Shown piece by piece: positions 23,820 to 35,065 of a stretch of DNA of 64,000 nt. This DNA comes from Sinotaia quadrata (Eukaryota; Mollusca; Gastropoda; Architaenioglossa; Viviparidae): contig CM054182.1 of assembly GCA_028829895.1 (NCBI GenBank), positions 89,351,046-89,415,045 on the forward strand, written 5' to 3'. Every line of letters begins with the position of its first letter. Within the stretch, counting starts at the first letter, position 1. Under the pieces are notes generated by a model, which saw nothing but the letters and a program-made list of their open reading frames with translations, searched no databases and was not told where the DNA came from. Position numbers and translations under genes: made by a program.

Positions 23820-24480
23820 ACGCGCCCGCCCGCACTCTTTTATGCATATGTGTGTATATGTGTTTTCGTGAGTGTGCCGGTGCGTGTGACTGCACGTGTG
23901 CATGTGTGTGCAAGCTGTCTGTGCGTGTGTGAGGTGTTTAAACGGCGTAAAAGGAAACAAAAGGAAAATAAAACGACCTGTGTTTGTTCAAGGTGACTGG
24001 AAATATGCAAAGATAAAGAGTTCTGAGGCCAAGGGCCTTATCACAACCGCTTAAGGGAATTTGCTTGTCAAAAGGGGAAAGCACTTTGAGCAAAAAAGAA
24101 AAAAGATCTAGATGCACACTATTATGTCCGATTTTCTTCAGGCGATTCAGAAGAAAATAAGATCGAGAGGCTCTGTGAGGAATAATAAAAAAAAAAGTCC
24201 CCGAAGGTGTTACAAATGCACATAAAAATTCTGAATCTTAAGACATTGATTTAAGATAGAGTTTCAGGAAACAAAACAAAATTAGTTTGAAAATAATAAG
24301 GAAAAGACAAAGGAACCTTACGGAATTGTTAAACTACAAACTCATTAACACTCCTCGCGCCATCTAACAACAACGATCCGTACAACAACAGTTTCAGATA
24401 TATAAGATTTAGGCTGGAAAATCCTAACAGGGGTAAATGATATTAAATACTGATAGTTACATTGGTCAAAGTTTGGCCTT
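23820..24480. other. no gene recognised
   Basis: A GT-rich tail to about 23935, then unique AT-rich sequence. Confidence 0.6.
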
Positions 24481-24484
24481 CCAA

Positions 24485-25060
24485 AACTTTCTCTTTGTTT
24501 ACTACTGATACTTCTGCTGCTTTTACTTTACTATTCATTCTAATTGTGCTTTAGCTACTACTGATGTTCTCTGTTATTGCTACTACTGTTCGTTATAATA
24601 GTACTTTTGTTACTACTACTTTTTCTATTACTATTTTTCACTTTTGTCTGTTATTGCTAGTATTGTTCTTTGTAATAATACTTTTATATTACTACTTCTA
24701 CTATTGTTTAATTTGCTACTTCTTGCACTACTTCTAAATCTGATACTGAACTGTACTGCTGTTCCTACTACTACTTTGTCATTTCAATAAACTGCTGTTA
24801 TTATTGTTTCTACTTCTGCTCAGTGCAATACTCAATTGCATAATATGTCTAGTGTTTCTACTAGTACTTTGTCATTCCAATAAACTGCTGTTACTATTGT
24901 TTCTACTTCTGCTCAGTGCAATACTCAATTGCATAATCTGTCTAGTGTTTCTACTACTACTCCGGCTACTACTACTGTCGTGCTAATAATCTACTGTCAC
25001 TCCTCTTTCTACTACAACTCAGTCTACTACTACTGCATATGCTATTATTACTACTTCTGT
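24485..25060 (+). repeat. TAC/CTG trinucleotide-rich low-complexity tract
   Basis: Interrupted tactactact, gttattattg and ctgctg blocks, plus a duplication of about 105 bp (around 24785-24870 and 24890-24975) sharing tctgctcagtgcaatactca. Confidence 0.8.
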
Positions 25061-25068
25061 GTTGTTAT

Positions 25069-25364
25069 GAACATTAGAGTTTATTATTACTACTGTTGTG
25101 TATTGTTATGAACGTTAGAGTTTATTATTACTACTGTTGTGTATTGTTATGAACGTTAGAGTTTATTATTACTACTGTTGTGTATTGTTATGAACGTTAA
25201 AGTTTATTATTACTACTGTTGTGTATTGTTATGAACGTTAGAGTTTATTATTACTACTGTTGTGTATTGTTATGAACGTTAGACTTTATTATTACTACTT
25301 CTGTGTTGTTATGAACGTTAGACTTTATTATTACTACTGTTGTGTATTGTTACGAACGTTAGAG
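25069..25364 (+). repeat. 41-bp minisatellite, about 7 copies
   Basis: Unit gaacgttagagtttattatt followed by actactgttgtgtattgttat; one shorter variant near 25290-25315. Confidence 0.95.
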
Positions 25365-25365
25365 T

Positions 25366-26010
25366 TTATTTATTGTTTATTCACAAGGTTACAGTGACCA
25401 CGCCTCTTGTGCTGTTTGCGGTTTGATGTCGTGGCTGGCCATTGCAAGCCCAGATTTTTTTTCCCAAACGTTACGTTTCTTGTAAAAGTGCCAAGAATTT
25501 GCCATAAAACCCCAGCTAGAATTTTGGCACTCATCAGTATTGAAAGGCGAGAGCGTGTTAGTAAATGTGTTGAGAATCGGCCATAACACTTGCACTACGC
25601 TCTCGGTCATAAACCCCCACCCCCACCCCAACACATACGATGTTCTTGGCTACAAAAATTGTCAGCATTCAAAGGACCAGAGACTGACCTGTGACCTGTG
25701 GCCTGTTTTCAGTATCTTCACATATACCCTTAGAGACACTCTCCTAGAGCAATACTTTCGTTTATCTAATTGATGCCTTGCATTAAAGAACTATCGAAAA
25801 CCAGGGCAGCTTTCGTAAAATCTTATTAATGCAATCAATAATATCAATATTTTTAACGGTAGAAATTTTATTCACTTTCAATTTCAGAAGTAAATTTTTC
25901 GGGTAACTCTTAAAGTTTTACAAGCTGCACAGACTATTTAGTAGTCTCTCCTTTTCAAACGAGTGTTTAAGAATGTCTTCTATTTCAAGAATGATTATAT
26001 ATAAACTCTT
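25366..26010. other. no gene recognised
   Basis: Unique sequence; two overlapping opposite-strand ORFs (25389-25634, 25540-25773) have no recognisable motif. Confidence 0.55.
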
Positions 26011-26013
26011 TCT

Positions 26014-26411
26014 ACACACTACACTACACTACACTACACTACACTACACTACACTACACTACACTACACTACACTACACTACACTACATTACACACACTA
26101 CACTACACTAAATTACACTACATTATACACAATACACTACACTAAACTACACTACACACAATTCACGAAAACACACATGCTCACAAATAAACACACAAAC
26201 ACATACACACGCACATATACAGAGACATACGCGACACACACGTACACACATAAACACACACATATACACATACACATACATTAGTACACACATACACATA
26301 TACACACAAACATGCAAACACACATACATACAACCCCACACATGCACTCTTACACACATGTACGCACATATACAAACATACACACATACAAATACGCACA
26401 TATATGCATCA
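26014..26411 (+). repeat. (ACACT)n pentamer array grading into CA-rich sequence
   Basis: About 15 perfect ACACT units, then variants and an acacacata-rich tract. The LTR element below is inserted in this tract, which resumes after 34088. Confidence 0.95.
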
Positions 26412-26949
26412 CCCACTGTGACGATGTGTGACAAATTCTGTGTCATGACCTCGTGACCCAATTGCGCGTTTCAAAAATTAAAATTTTGAACGGACCTTTG
26501 TTGAAATTCACCCGTGATACATCAGTATCGAGAGAAGCTTTCTAGCAAGGTCGGATTGTTGCATAACTTTAGGCCAGTGTCCAGCACCTTCGAGATCAAC
26601 AACATACCACGTGAACGGTCACGTGATGCGTTCAATGCAGTTTCATAAAAATGATCATAACGCGCCAAAACTCTCACTCACTCCCAGACCGGCAGACATA
26701 CAAGGCAGCTTTAACATTAGCTCCGTCCCGCCGCCATACCAGAGTCGTAAGAGAGTCGAAGATGAACCCGCGCTAGAGCAGTAAAATCTACTTTTAAGAG
26801 GTAACAATAACACGTCTACTTCTTACAGTATCTATTGCATTTATTGATTGTATTTTGTAATTGAATTGATGTATGTATTTTGTGCAGCTTAGCGCTATTT
26901 TAGCCAAAGCACGTGTTTCGATGTAAAGGGACAAATCTAAAAGTTATTG

Positions 26950-26957
26950 TATATAAA
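26950..26957 (+). promoter_or_regulatory. TATA-like box in 5' LTR
   Basis: TATATAAA about 530 bp into the LTR; the same sequence is at 32930-32937. A reasonable, untested candidate for the element promoter. Confidence 0.35.
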
Positions 26958-28081
26958 TTATTGTAACTTTTTCTTATCTTTAATTTATATAAATCTTAAA
27001 TTCACTAGTGCCGCCAGTATGTCTGTGCACGTGGCGAATTCTTCTTTGTAATTCAAATTGTTCTTGCATATAATTTTTCGTGTAAAATTGTAAAGCATTC
27101 ATGCTTCATTTTGAATTAATCCTTTGTGTGAATTCCAATTTTTAATGCTGTAAATATTTGAGAATTCATACGTTCGTGTAACGTTATATGTAACACACAC
27201 GTGGACCACAATGTATATTTAAATATAACCATATTTGAATTGTAAACGACACGATAGTCAAAGATTCTAAATTCAGAACCTTAAACAAGAAACATGTGCT
27301 TGGGTTTTGCGAATATAGACGCAAATAGTTACAGAGCCCAAATCCTTTGTTTCAGCCGGGTTCTTCTTATGTTATTCCTCTCTACCTTCGTACTTCTTGA
27401 GTCGTACACCGACTCGGGCGTCTTCATGACCCATACGTAAAAGTACATCGTGTTAACTACGGTTAGCGATCGTCGCAAGTACATTAGCGATGCAGTAATT
27501 GAGTGGACATTGACTGTTATGCTATGCGGTACTGACGATGAGCCAAAGGATGTGGACCAGTTCTAACCAGTTGAACCCCACATGCGACCAAGAGTGTAGT
27601 TAAGTATATCTACTAGGGTCCAGAATCAAGTGACTATTTGGCAATAACAGAAAAGCAAATTCTCGTTAGAACTTTTAACCAGGACGGTAAATGAGAGAAC
27701 AACGCTGTGTAGAATTAAGACGTCGTGTCGTAATTAATCGTTGCTGTTAATTGTTAAACTTATTAAATCTATTTCATTTTGTTAAGAACCTCTTTTTGTA
27801 GTAAATTGTATGCATATAGACCAAATGGGATTGGATGGGGGCTGTCTGAGCTAAACGAATGACGTAATGAATGCATATGAATCTAAGAGAGTTTTTAACG
27901 ACTTCCAATCTAGCTAATGTACGCAAATTATCAGTTTCGTAAATCTGTGATCTAGACTACAAAGATGCATTTTTAATTTAGTCGAATGATGATTTGAGCA
28001 ACCAGTCTGTTTAGGTTAAACGAGAGAGAATTAATTTAAATAGTAAATTAAAGTTCTATAATTTCCTAAGCAGGGTCTTTA

Positions 28082-28087
28082 AATAAA
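28082..28087 (+). terminator. AATAAA near LTR 3' end
   Basis: AATAAA 16 bp from the LTR end, repeated at 34062-34067. In the 3' LTR it could direct polyadenylation, although it is unusually close to the LTR end. Confidence 0.35.
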
Positions 28088-28103
28088 TACTGGAAACGTA
28101 ACA

Positions 28104-28716
28104 AGTGTGGCCTCGTCATGGGATTGATATGTATTAAATTGTAACATTTTTATATACATAGGGCGTATCATATCTTTAGGAAACGAACATCTGAGAATTG
28201 CCAATATTCTATTGATTCAGGATTGTTGAAATATTTATCTTGCTTTTGTTGTGACATGTGCATGTATTCTTTTGCAGAGTAGCGTGCATGTTAGTTAATG
28301 TTGATATATTTAAGCGTAGTTAAATATGTCATGTTAGCTATTGAATGATTTATTTAGTATTGTGTTACTGGATACTTCATTGTAAGAGGTCGACGTGTTA
28401 TACCGCCAGCTAGGAGAGTTATCGGTAGTAACAGACTTCGGACTATTATATTTAGGGTGCTAAGTATAATGTGTAATGTTGTATGGTCGGAGCCGTGACA
28501 TTACGAAAGCCTTGGAGACAACAGATTTGTAGCCAAGCAGGTGAACGTGTAACCAACGCGTAATTTATTTCGGAAGGTGTTCTGAATAAATTCAATAATT
28601 TTTGTAAGGTTGTAGCCTAAAAGTTATTGTGGGATAAAAGCGGAGTTTTATCGCCTACGGTTAGATACACAATCACGAGAGATATTTATTGTAGCCAGAC
28701 GCGCTAAATAAATAAG
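28104..28716 (+). other. element leader with possible primer-binding site
   Basis: 613 bp without a long ORF. The stretch tggcctcgtcatgggat from 28108 could pair with a tRNA 3' end (a TGG start fits CCA), but I could not match a specific tRNA. Confidence 0.4.
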
Positions 28717-31686
28717 ATGGATCTCGAACAGACTATTGCGGATCTGAGAGAGATAGGTTCCTTGATCGGATACCGAACGGAAGACGAGTTAATGAACTTC
28801 GTTAGAACTGAACTAGACAGGAGAGAGGAACACGTGAAAGAGTTAGAACGAATAAAACTCGATGGCGCGTTAGCAATGGAACGGATAGAGATAGAAGATG
28901 ATCACCTTACGACCTTGATAGATCTAAGGGTCGATGAACGGATGGGGAGCTTACAGCTCATGGAGATTCTAAAACGCGAACAGAAGATAGGCATATCACT
29001 AGAATATAGAGGTGAACAGCTACGTATTTTCGTCTTGCTAGCACTCAATGAAAAGGAAATAGAACACAGGGAAGAAATTAGATCTTCAATAAGCTCACGA
29101 GCAAAACAGTTGTGTGATAAAGATTTCCGATTCAAAGGGGAAGGGGAGGCTGAAATGCGAGACTTAACGTTCGAAATTAGAAAGTTGAAGAAAGAGAGGC
29201 TAAGGCTTATTGAAAGGAAAGAAAGTCTAGAATTAGAATGGTTGTGGACAGAAATCAAAACAGAGTCTAAAATTGCTGGGGAAGGTACTGTTGACAAATT
29301 ACGACAGGAAGGTCAGGCCGTGAACTTTGACTTGCCGAGGTCAAACACCGCGAGCGTGGAGACTGACACACAGAAATTAGTCGCACTACCAAGCACAGCA
29401 GACGAATTAGACAGTTTGATTGAAAACAAAAACAAATGTTTTGACGAAACCATTACAGTTCAACTTGCTAACCAGTTTACAGAAACAGTTAGCGCACCAA
29501 AGCTTGATCTTGAAACAGAGACAAGAAAAGACACTGTTGTTAAGGACTTAATAACACGTGTAGAAATTGGACGAACACATACACCGCCGTGTACGTGTGA
29601 CACCTTGGTTGACGGACTGAATGCGCATGATAAGATAGAGACAGATTCTATCGGTTGTGTACCGTTAAGGTGTGATGAAACTTCTAGCAACACAGTGACT
29701 GATTTTTCTGACAGGACAAGTATGCATGAGAAGATAGAAACGGGTTCTATCAGTTGTGTATTGTTGAAAGGCAGTGACACATCCACTGAGTCTACTGACC
29801 GAACTGTTAGTTTAAGAGAGAGTCATGAAAATGTGCTCGCTACGAAGACTGACATCGGCAGATCTCGATCTCCGATGATTGACGTGAGTCATGACGTAAT
29901 TTTAGAACACAAGATTATTGCGTTATGCGAGGTTTCGAGTGCTAACACATTGATAGCCAGGGAAACAGAAGTATTTGATCCAGATGACAGTATAGGTAGC
30001 ATTACAGACGGAGGCAATGTGCCTATGATAAGTTCATTTACTTCGGATGACATGACAGTTGTCAGAGCTGAGACAGAGTTCTTTTCCAAACGTGACATGG
30101 AAGAAGATATAGTCGAAAACTGTACAGGGACGGTCGACGATAACAATGCATGTGTACTGACGTGTATGCACGCAGTTGTCAGAGACATGGCAGAACCGTC
30201 TGCAGATAAATCACTTAACGGAATTAGTGACGTAGACAGAAGCCACGGTACAGGGACTACCTTTATTGACTCACCTGTTGAGATAAAGGAATGTCGTGAG
30301 TACGTACCAAAAACTGAGACAAGTGGAAGTAAGGAGGAGGGGGTTTCATTAACTGATAGGTTCCTTGGTTCACTGATGAAAAGTACGGAGTGTAATCCCG
30401 AATTGATCAAAGACACAGTACAAATGAGTGACAGAACTAGATTGATAGATAATGAAAACCGGAGTGACGGACTGATAACCAGAGTAGGTGGGGCATCAGG
30501 ACTGTTACTGACATCAGATGCAGAGAATTATGATAGAGGAAACAGCGGGAGTGTAGCCTACAACACACAGAGAGTAGACATAGTGATGTTATTCAGTGTA
30601 ATAGAGACAGGTAACATTCACTGCCAGTTAGTGACTGAGACTGACAGAATTTCCATCATAGATTCTGACGACTTGATGAGAAGACATATTGAATTAACTA
30701 AGTCAGTGGAGACAGATTATGTTCGTTCAATAAACGGTATGGTCCAGGGGAGACAATCAGTAACTCTTGGGGAGTTTAAGACAGAACCCTTGTTCATACA
30801 ACCACAGGAATCTGACTTGCTAGCGAGTGAGTCTGACCACACAAGAGAATACTCGAGTGGAGAGTTAGACAATTCTAGAGTCACAAAAGAGACACAGACT
30901 TATGTTGTCAAGGAGAGAGACAAATTGACAGACATAACAGTCGAACACCTAGTTGTGAATGGGTTAAAACAGAAAACAACTAGTGGGATGAAAAATTTCA
31001 CTTCAGTCTATGATAAAATCAGGAGAACAGAACCTCCAGATTTAGGGGAGAAGCTAATGTTGCAATTCAGGTACTTCAGAGAGACTGGTAGCCGTGACAG
31101 AGCACATTTGCGAACCTATGACGTTAGACTTGATGCGAAATGGACCCATAGTAGATCTGACGCCATTCCGACAAAAGACGTTGAGTGCATGCGAACTAGA
31201 GACGTTCAATGTGTACACAATGACGTAACTACAAATGCACGAAACACCAAGAGAGCAAATTTCCATTTGCGTGAGCTCAGTGACAAGGCTAAAGGCGATA
31301 GGTTAGAAATTCTGACATCGCAGAGTCAAGGCCACAATGACACTGACATGATACCGAACGTATCGAGAAGTTTGAAACTGTTAGATGGGGTAGAGACCAG
31401 TCATACAGAAACTGACACTACCAAAAACATTTTAAACTTGACAAGTACTTTGGGGAGTTTTGAAAGAGATAAAACACTTCAAGGACGTACTTACCGGACA
31501 AGAAATGGAAAGTCTAAACTTGACATGCAATATATTGCACCTCACAGTGACATTCTGACGAACAGAGTAAGAAAGAAAGAATACAGTTGTCATGCCGTAG
31601 ACATGTTAACACACATGGGCGACGACGTGTATTGGGATTGGAATAGAACTACGAAGATTGTGCTAGGCAGGATAGTGCAACAGTAG
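28717..31686 (+). CDS. 989-aa protein of the LTR element, function unknown, Gag-like N-terminus possible
   Basis: Uninterrupted ORF starting aagATGG, a strong Kozak context. Residues 1-200 are highly charged and helical (for example FEIRKLKKERLRLIERKESL), predicting coiled coil. The opening MDLEQTIADL and the heptad pattern recall the N-terminus of Gag in some invertebrate Ty3-type elements, which is only a resemblance. Residues about 200-989 are rich in Thr, Ser, Asp, Glu and Arg, with many short TETD or ETDT-like words. There is an internal repeat at about 304-335 and 337-368 around H-[DE]-K-I-E-T-x-S-I-x-C-V. I see no CCHC knuckle, no DTG/DSG protease site in a convincing context, no YxDD and no DDE integrase. 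No signal peptide or membrane segment. An open frame of this length in a fresh insertion suggests it is translated. It could be a structural or packaging protein for a non-autonomous element, or a heavily altered Gag. Confidence 0.8.
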   Translation: MDLEQTIADLREIGSLIGYRTEDELMNFVRTELDRREEHVKELERIKLDGALAMERIEIEDDHLTTLIDLRVDERMGSLQLMEILKREQKIGISLEYRGEQLRIFVLLALNEKEIEHREEIRSSISSRAKQLCDKDFRFKGEGEAEMRDLTFEIRKLKKERLRLIERKESLELEWLWTEIKTESKIAGEGTVDKLRQEGQAVNFDLPRSNTASVETDTQKLVALPSTADELDSLIENKNKCFDETITVQLANQFTETVSAPKLDLETETRKDTVVKDLITRVEIGRTHTPPCTCDTLVDGLNAHDKIETDSIGCVPLRCDETSSNTVTDFSDRTSMHEKIETGSISCVLLKGSDTSTESTDRTVSLRESHENVLATKTDIGRSRSPMIDVSHDVILEHKIIALCEVSSANTLIARETEVFDPDDSIGSITDGGNVPMISSFTSDDMTVVRAETEFFSKRDMEEDIVENCTGTVDDNNACVLTCMHAVVRDMAEPSADKSLNGISDVDRSHGTGTTFIDSPVEIKECREYVPKTETSGSKEEGVSLTDRFLGSLMKSTECNPELIKDTVQMSDRTRLIDNENRSDGLITRVGGASGLLLTSDAENYDRGNSGSVAYNTQRVDIVMLFSVIETGNIHCQLVTETDRISIIDSDDLMRRHIELTKSVETDYVRSINGMVQGRQSVTLGEFKTEPLFIQPQESDLLASESDHTREYSSGELDNSRVTKETQTYVVKERDKLTDITVEHLVVNGLKQKTTSGMKNFTSVYDKIRRTEPPDLGEKLMLQFRYFRETGSRDRAHLRTYDVRLDAKWTHSRSDAIPTKDVECMRTRDVQCVHNDVTTNARNTKRANFHLRELSDKAKGDRLEILTSQSQGHNDTDMIPNVSRSLKLLDGVETSHTETDTTKNILNLTSTLGSFERDKTLQGRTYRTRNGKSKLDMQYIAPHSDILTNRVRKKEYSCHAVDMLTHMGDDVYWDWNRTTKIVLGRIVQQ

Positions 31687-32396
31687 AAATGATGATTTGG
31701 TACCTTCTTTGAATTTTCATTATTTTCTTGTTGTACCGTAGTTGGTGGTTGTTATTGTAAATATGTTGGACATTTCATAAAAACTTGGGACAAGCTATAA
31801 CACTGATTGAGTTGTGTTAGTGTTGTAACTCTGAATATGACAGGTAGACTGATAGATGGTTCATTGAGTTGGTAATTCATAAACTCTGATATTTGGTTGA
31901 TACAGGGAATCAATATCTGGAACTTTTCATAACCTGCATATTGATAGTGTTGTTCATTGGAAGTCAATTTTTTGATCACACTATTGTTGGATACGTATTC
32001 AGTGGAATTGGTTGATGTTGGATTTCTATTCTGAATAATCTGGTTAGATCAAACTAGGTTGTGTGTGAACTATTGATTATTGGGACAGATAGTGAGAATT
32101 TCAGAACATGTTATTCCATTGGATGGATGTCTATTCAATTAGACTGAACGTTTTTCTTAAATCATTTTATTTGATTTTTCTTAAATCATTTTTCTTTGAT
32201 TTCTGAGGAGAGAAATATTGTATGAGTGTGCCGTTAATCGAGGGTTGATTTTTCCGTCACGTTACATTATTTCTGGTTATGTTGAAATTTTTTAATTGTA
32301 AATTTTTTCTTCATTTTGCACTTCTACATTTTATAACACATAATTTGTAGGAGGCATTTATCTTTTGGTAAGATAAACGCCTCAAAAGCAAGGGGG
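31687..32396 (+). other. element 3' non-coding tail with polypurine tract
   Basis: AT-rich tail after the ORF. A small duplication of ttcttaaatcatttt occurs near 32154-32203. The polypurine tract aaaagcaaggggg (32384-32396, one C) directly abuts the 3' LTR and would prime plus-strand synthesis. Confidence 0.7.
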
Positions 32397-34083
32397 TGTG
32401 ACGATGTGTGACAAATTCTGTGTCATGACCTCGTGACCCAATTGCGCGTTTCAAAAATTAAAATTTTGAACGGACCTTTGTTGAAATTCACCCGTGATAC
32501 ATCAGTATCGAGAGAAGCTTTCTAGCAAGGTCGGATTGTTGCATAACTTTAGGCCAGTGTCCAGCACCTTCGAGATCAACAACATACCACGTGAACGGTC
32601 ACGTGATGCGTTCAATGCAGTTTCATAAAAATGATCATAACGCGCCAAAACTCTCACTCACTCCCAGACCGGCAGACATACAAGGCAGCTTTAACATTAG
32701 CTCCGTCCCGCCGCCATACCAGAGTCGTAAGAGAGTCGAAGATGAACCCGCGCTAGAGCAGTAAAATCTACTTTTAAGAGGTAACAATAACACGTCTACT
32801 TCTTACAGTATCTATTGCATTTATTGATTGTATTTTGTAATTGAATTGATGTATGTATTTTGTGCAGCTTAGCGCTATTTTAGCCAAAGCACGTGTTTCG
32901 ATGTAAAGGGACAAATCTAAAAGTTATTGTATATAAATTATTGTAACTTTTTCTTATCTTTAATTTATATAAATCTTAAATTCACTAGTGCCGCCAGTAT
33001 GTCTGTGCACGTGGCGAATTCTTCTTTGTAATTCAAATTGTTCTTGCATATAATTTTTCGTGTAAAATTGTAAAGCATTCATGCTTCATTTTGAATTAAT
33101 CCTTTGTGTGAATTCCAATTTTTAATGCTGTAAATATTTGAGAATTCATACGTTCGTGTAACGTTATATGTAACACACACGTGGACCACAATGTATATTT
33201 AAATATAACCATATTTGAATTGTAAACGACACGATAGTCAAAGATTCTAAATTCAGAACCTTAAACAAGAAACATGTGCTTGGGTTTTGCGAATATAGAC
33301 GCAAATAGTTACAGAGCCCAAATCCTTTGTTTCAGCCGGGTTCTTCTTATGTTATTCCTCTCTACCTTCGTACTTCTTGAGTCGTACACCGACTCGGGCG
33401 TCTTCATGACCCATACGTAAAAGTACATCGTGTTAACTACGGTTAGCGATCGTCGCAAGTACATTAGCGATGCAGTAATTGAGTGGACATTGACTGTTAT
33501 GCTATGCGGTACTGACGATGAGCCAAAGGATGTGGACCAGTTCTAACCAGTTGAACCCCACATGCGACCAAGAGTGTAGTTAAGTATATCTACTAGGGTC
33601 CAGAATCAAGTGACTATTTGGCAATAACAGAAAAGCAAATTCTCGTTAGAACTTTTAACCAGGACGGTAAATGAGAGAACAACGCTGTGTAGAATTAAGA
33701 CGTCGTGTCGTAATTAATCGTTGCTGTTAATTGTTAAACTTATTAAATCTATTTCATTTTGTTAAGAACCTCTTTTTGTAGTAAATTGTATGCATATAGA
33801 CCAAATGGGATTGGATGGGGGCTGTCTGAGCTAAACGAATGACGTAATGAATGCATATGAATCTAAGAGAGTTTTTAACGACTTCCAATCTAGCTAATGT
33901 ACGCAAATTATCAGTTTCGTAAATCTGTGATCTAGACTACAAAGATGCATTTTTAATTTAGTCGAATGATGATTTGAGCAACCAGTCTGTTTAGGTTAAA
34001 CGAGAGAGAATTAATTTAAATAGTAAATTAAAGTTCTATAATTTCCTAAGCAGGGTCTTTAAATAAATACTGGAAACGTAACA
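32397..34083 (+). repeat. 3' LTR, 1,687 bp
   Basis: Apparent identical twin of 26417-28103, ending GTAACA, followed by the CCCAC target duplication. Confidence 0.95.
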
Positions 34084-34209
34084 CCCACACATCCCCCATA
34101 CACATGCACACATGTACAATTGTACATACACACATACATATACATACACACATTTCTATATATTTCTAATGATATGTCCTCTACAAGGGTGTGAGGAGTT
34201 TTCGAAATA

Positions 34210-34775
34210 TTTTATAGTTTTAACGGGATATATTACGACATCAATTGGACGAATATACAGTTTGAACCGAACGTGTTATAGTTTTAACGGGGTTTATCAT
34301 GACTTTAATTGGACAATATACAGTTTGAACCGAACGTGTTATAGTTTTAACGGGGTTTATCATGACTTTAATTGGACAATATACGGTTTGAACCGAACGT
34401 GTTATAGTTTTAACGGGGTTTATCATGACTTTAATTGGACAATATACAGTTTGAACCGAACGTGTTATAGTTTTAACGGGGTTTATCATGACTTTAATTG
34501 GACAATATACAGTTTGAACCGAACGTGTTATAGTTTTAACGGGGTTTATCATGACTTTAATTGGACGATATACAGTTTGAACCGAACGTGTTATAGTTTT
34601 AACGGGGTTTATCATGACTTTAATTGGACGATATACAGTTTGAACCGAACGTGTTATAGTTTTAACGGGGTTTATCATGACTTTAATTGGACGATATACA
34701 GTTTGAATTATAGTTTTAACGGGGTAGTTGTACCGCGATGTTATACTTTTAACGGGACACTTTAAATTTAACTGT
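34210..34775 (+). repeat. 63-bp minisatellite, 7 full copies plus partials
   Basis: Units start at 34258, 34321, 34384, 34447, 34510, 34573 and 34636 with cagtttgaaccgaacgtgtt. The unit equals 21 codons and lacks stops on both strands, giving a 217-codon plus ORF and a 145-codon minus ORF with perfect 21-residue periodicity. Confidence 0.95.
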
Positions 34776-34894
34776 TAATGTTATAATTTGAACGGGACAT
34801 ATTAGAGCTCTAACGAGACACAGTTTTAATGCATGTGCTATGGCTGAAAAAGTAAAGATTATAATCTTTATTTAGGTATTTACTCTTGGCAAAA

Positions 34895-35065
34895 TATTTT
34901 ACAGCTTCGACAGAAGGGTAGCATATTTTTTCTTTTACGAGATAGGCCGCACTTTTACAGTAAATGTCGTACTTTTACAGAATAGGTCATACTTTTACAG
35001 GATAGGTCATACTTTCATAGGATAGGCCTCACTTTTACAGAGCTGGTCGTACTTATTACAGGATA
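34895..35065 (+). repeat. degenerate repeat of about 20 bp
   Basis: Five to seven variants of acttttacaggataggtcat. Confidence 0.8.

Larger units (their letters stand above)
26417..28103 (+). repeat. 5' LTR, 1,687 bp
   Basis: Starts TGTGACGATGTGTGACA and ends GGAAACGTAACA. Compared line by line with 32397-34083 at a constant offset of 5,980, I found no difference. Confidence 0.95.
26412..34088 (+). mobile_element. young non-autonomous LTR retrotransposon with one large ORF, including 5-bp target duplication
   Basis: Two 1,687-bp direct repeats (26417-28103, 32397-34083) that begin TG and end CA flank a 4,293-bp interior. The 5-bp target duplication CCCAC sits at 26412-26416 and 34084-34088, inside CA-rich repeat DNA. 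A purine tract lies immediately before the 3' LTR, and a TGG (28108) lies 4 bp after the 5' LTR where a primer-binding site would start. The interior has a leader of 613 bp, a 989-codon ORF, and a 710-bp tail. I see no catalytic motifs of protease, reverse transcriptase, RNase H or integrase, so it must rely on enzymes from another element. It resembles LARD or TR-GAG type elements in layout, but the ORF is not one I recognise. Confidence 0.93.

Noticed and set aside
23555..23932. Cys-rich ORFs suggestive of a metallothionein or cysteine-rich peptide
   Set aside because: All derive from a 35-bp GT-rich tandem unit that is open in three frames.
26417..28103. The 1.69-kb duplicated block as a possible segmental duplication or assembly artefact
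   Set aside because: The TG/CA ends, purine tract before the second copy and 5-bp target duplication fit LTRs; an assembly error would not create a target duplication.
28902..31266. Several minus-strand ORFs (up to 175 codons) opposite the 989-aa ORF
   Set aside because: Mirror-image frames of a biased Ser/Thr/Asp/Glu-rich coding strand; no start context or motif.
34112..34765. 217-codon ORF with 21-residue repeats as a structural repeat protein
   Set aside because: Equally long open frame on the other strand and no signal, start context or non-repeat domain.
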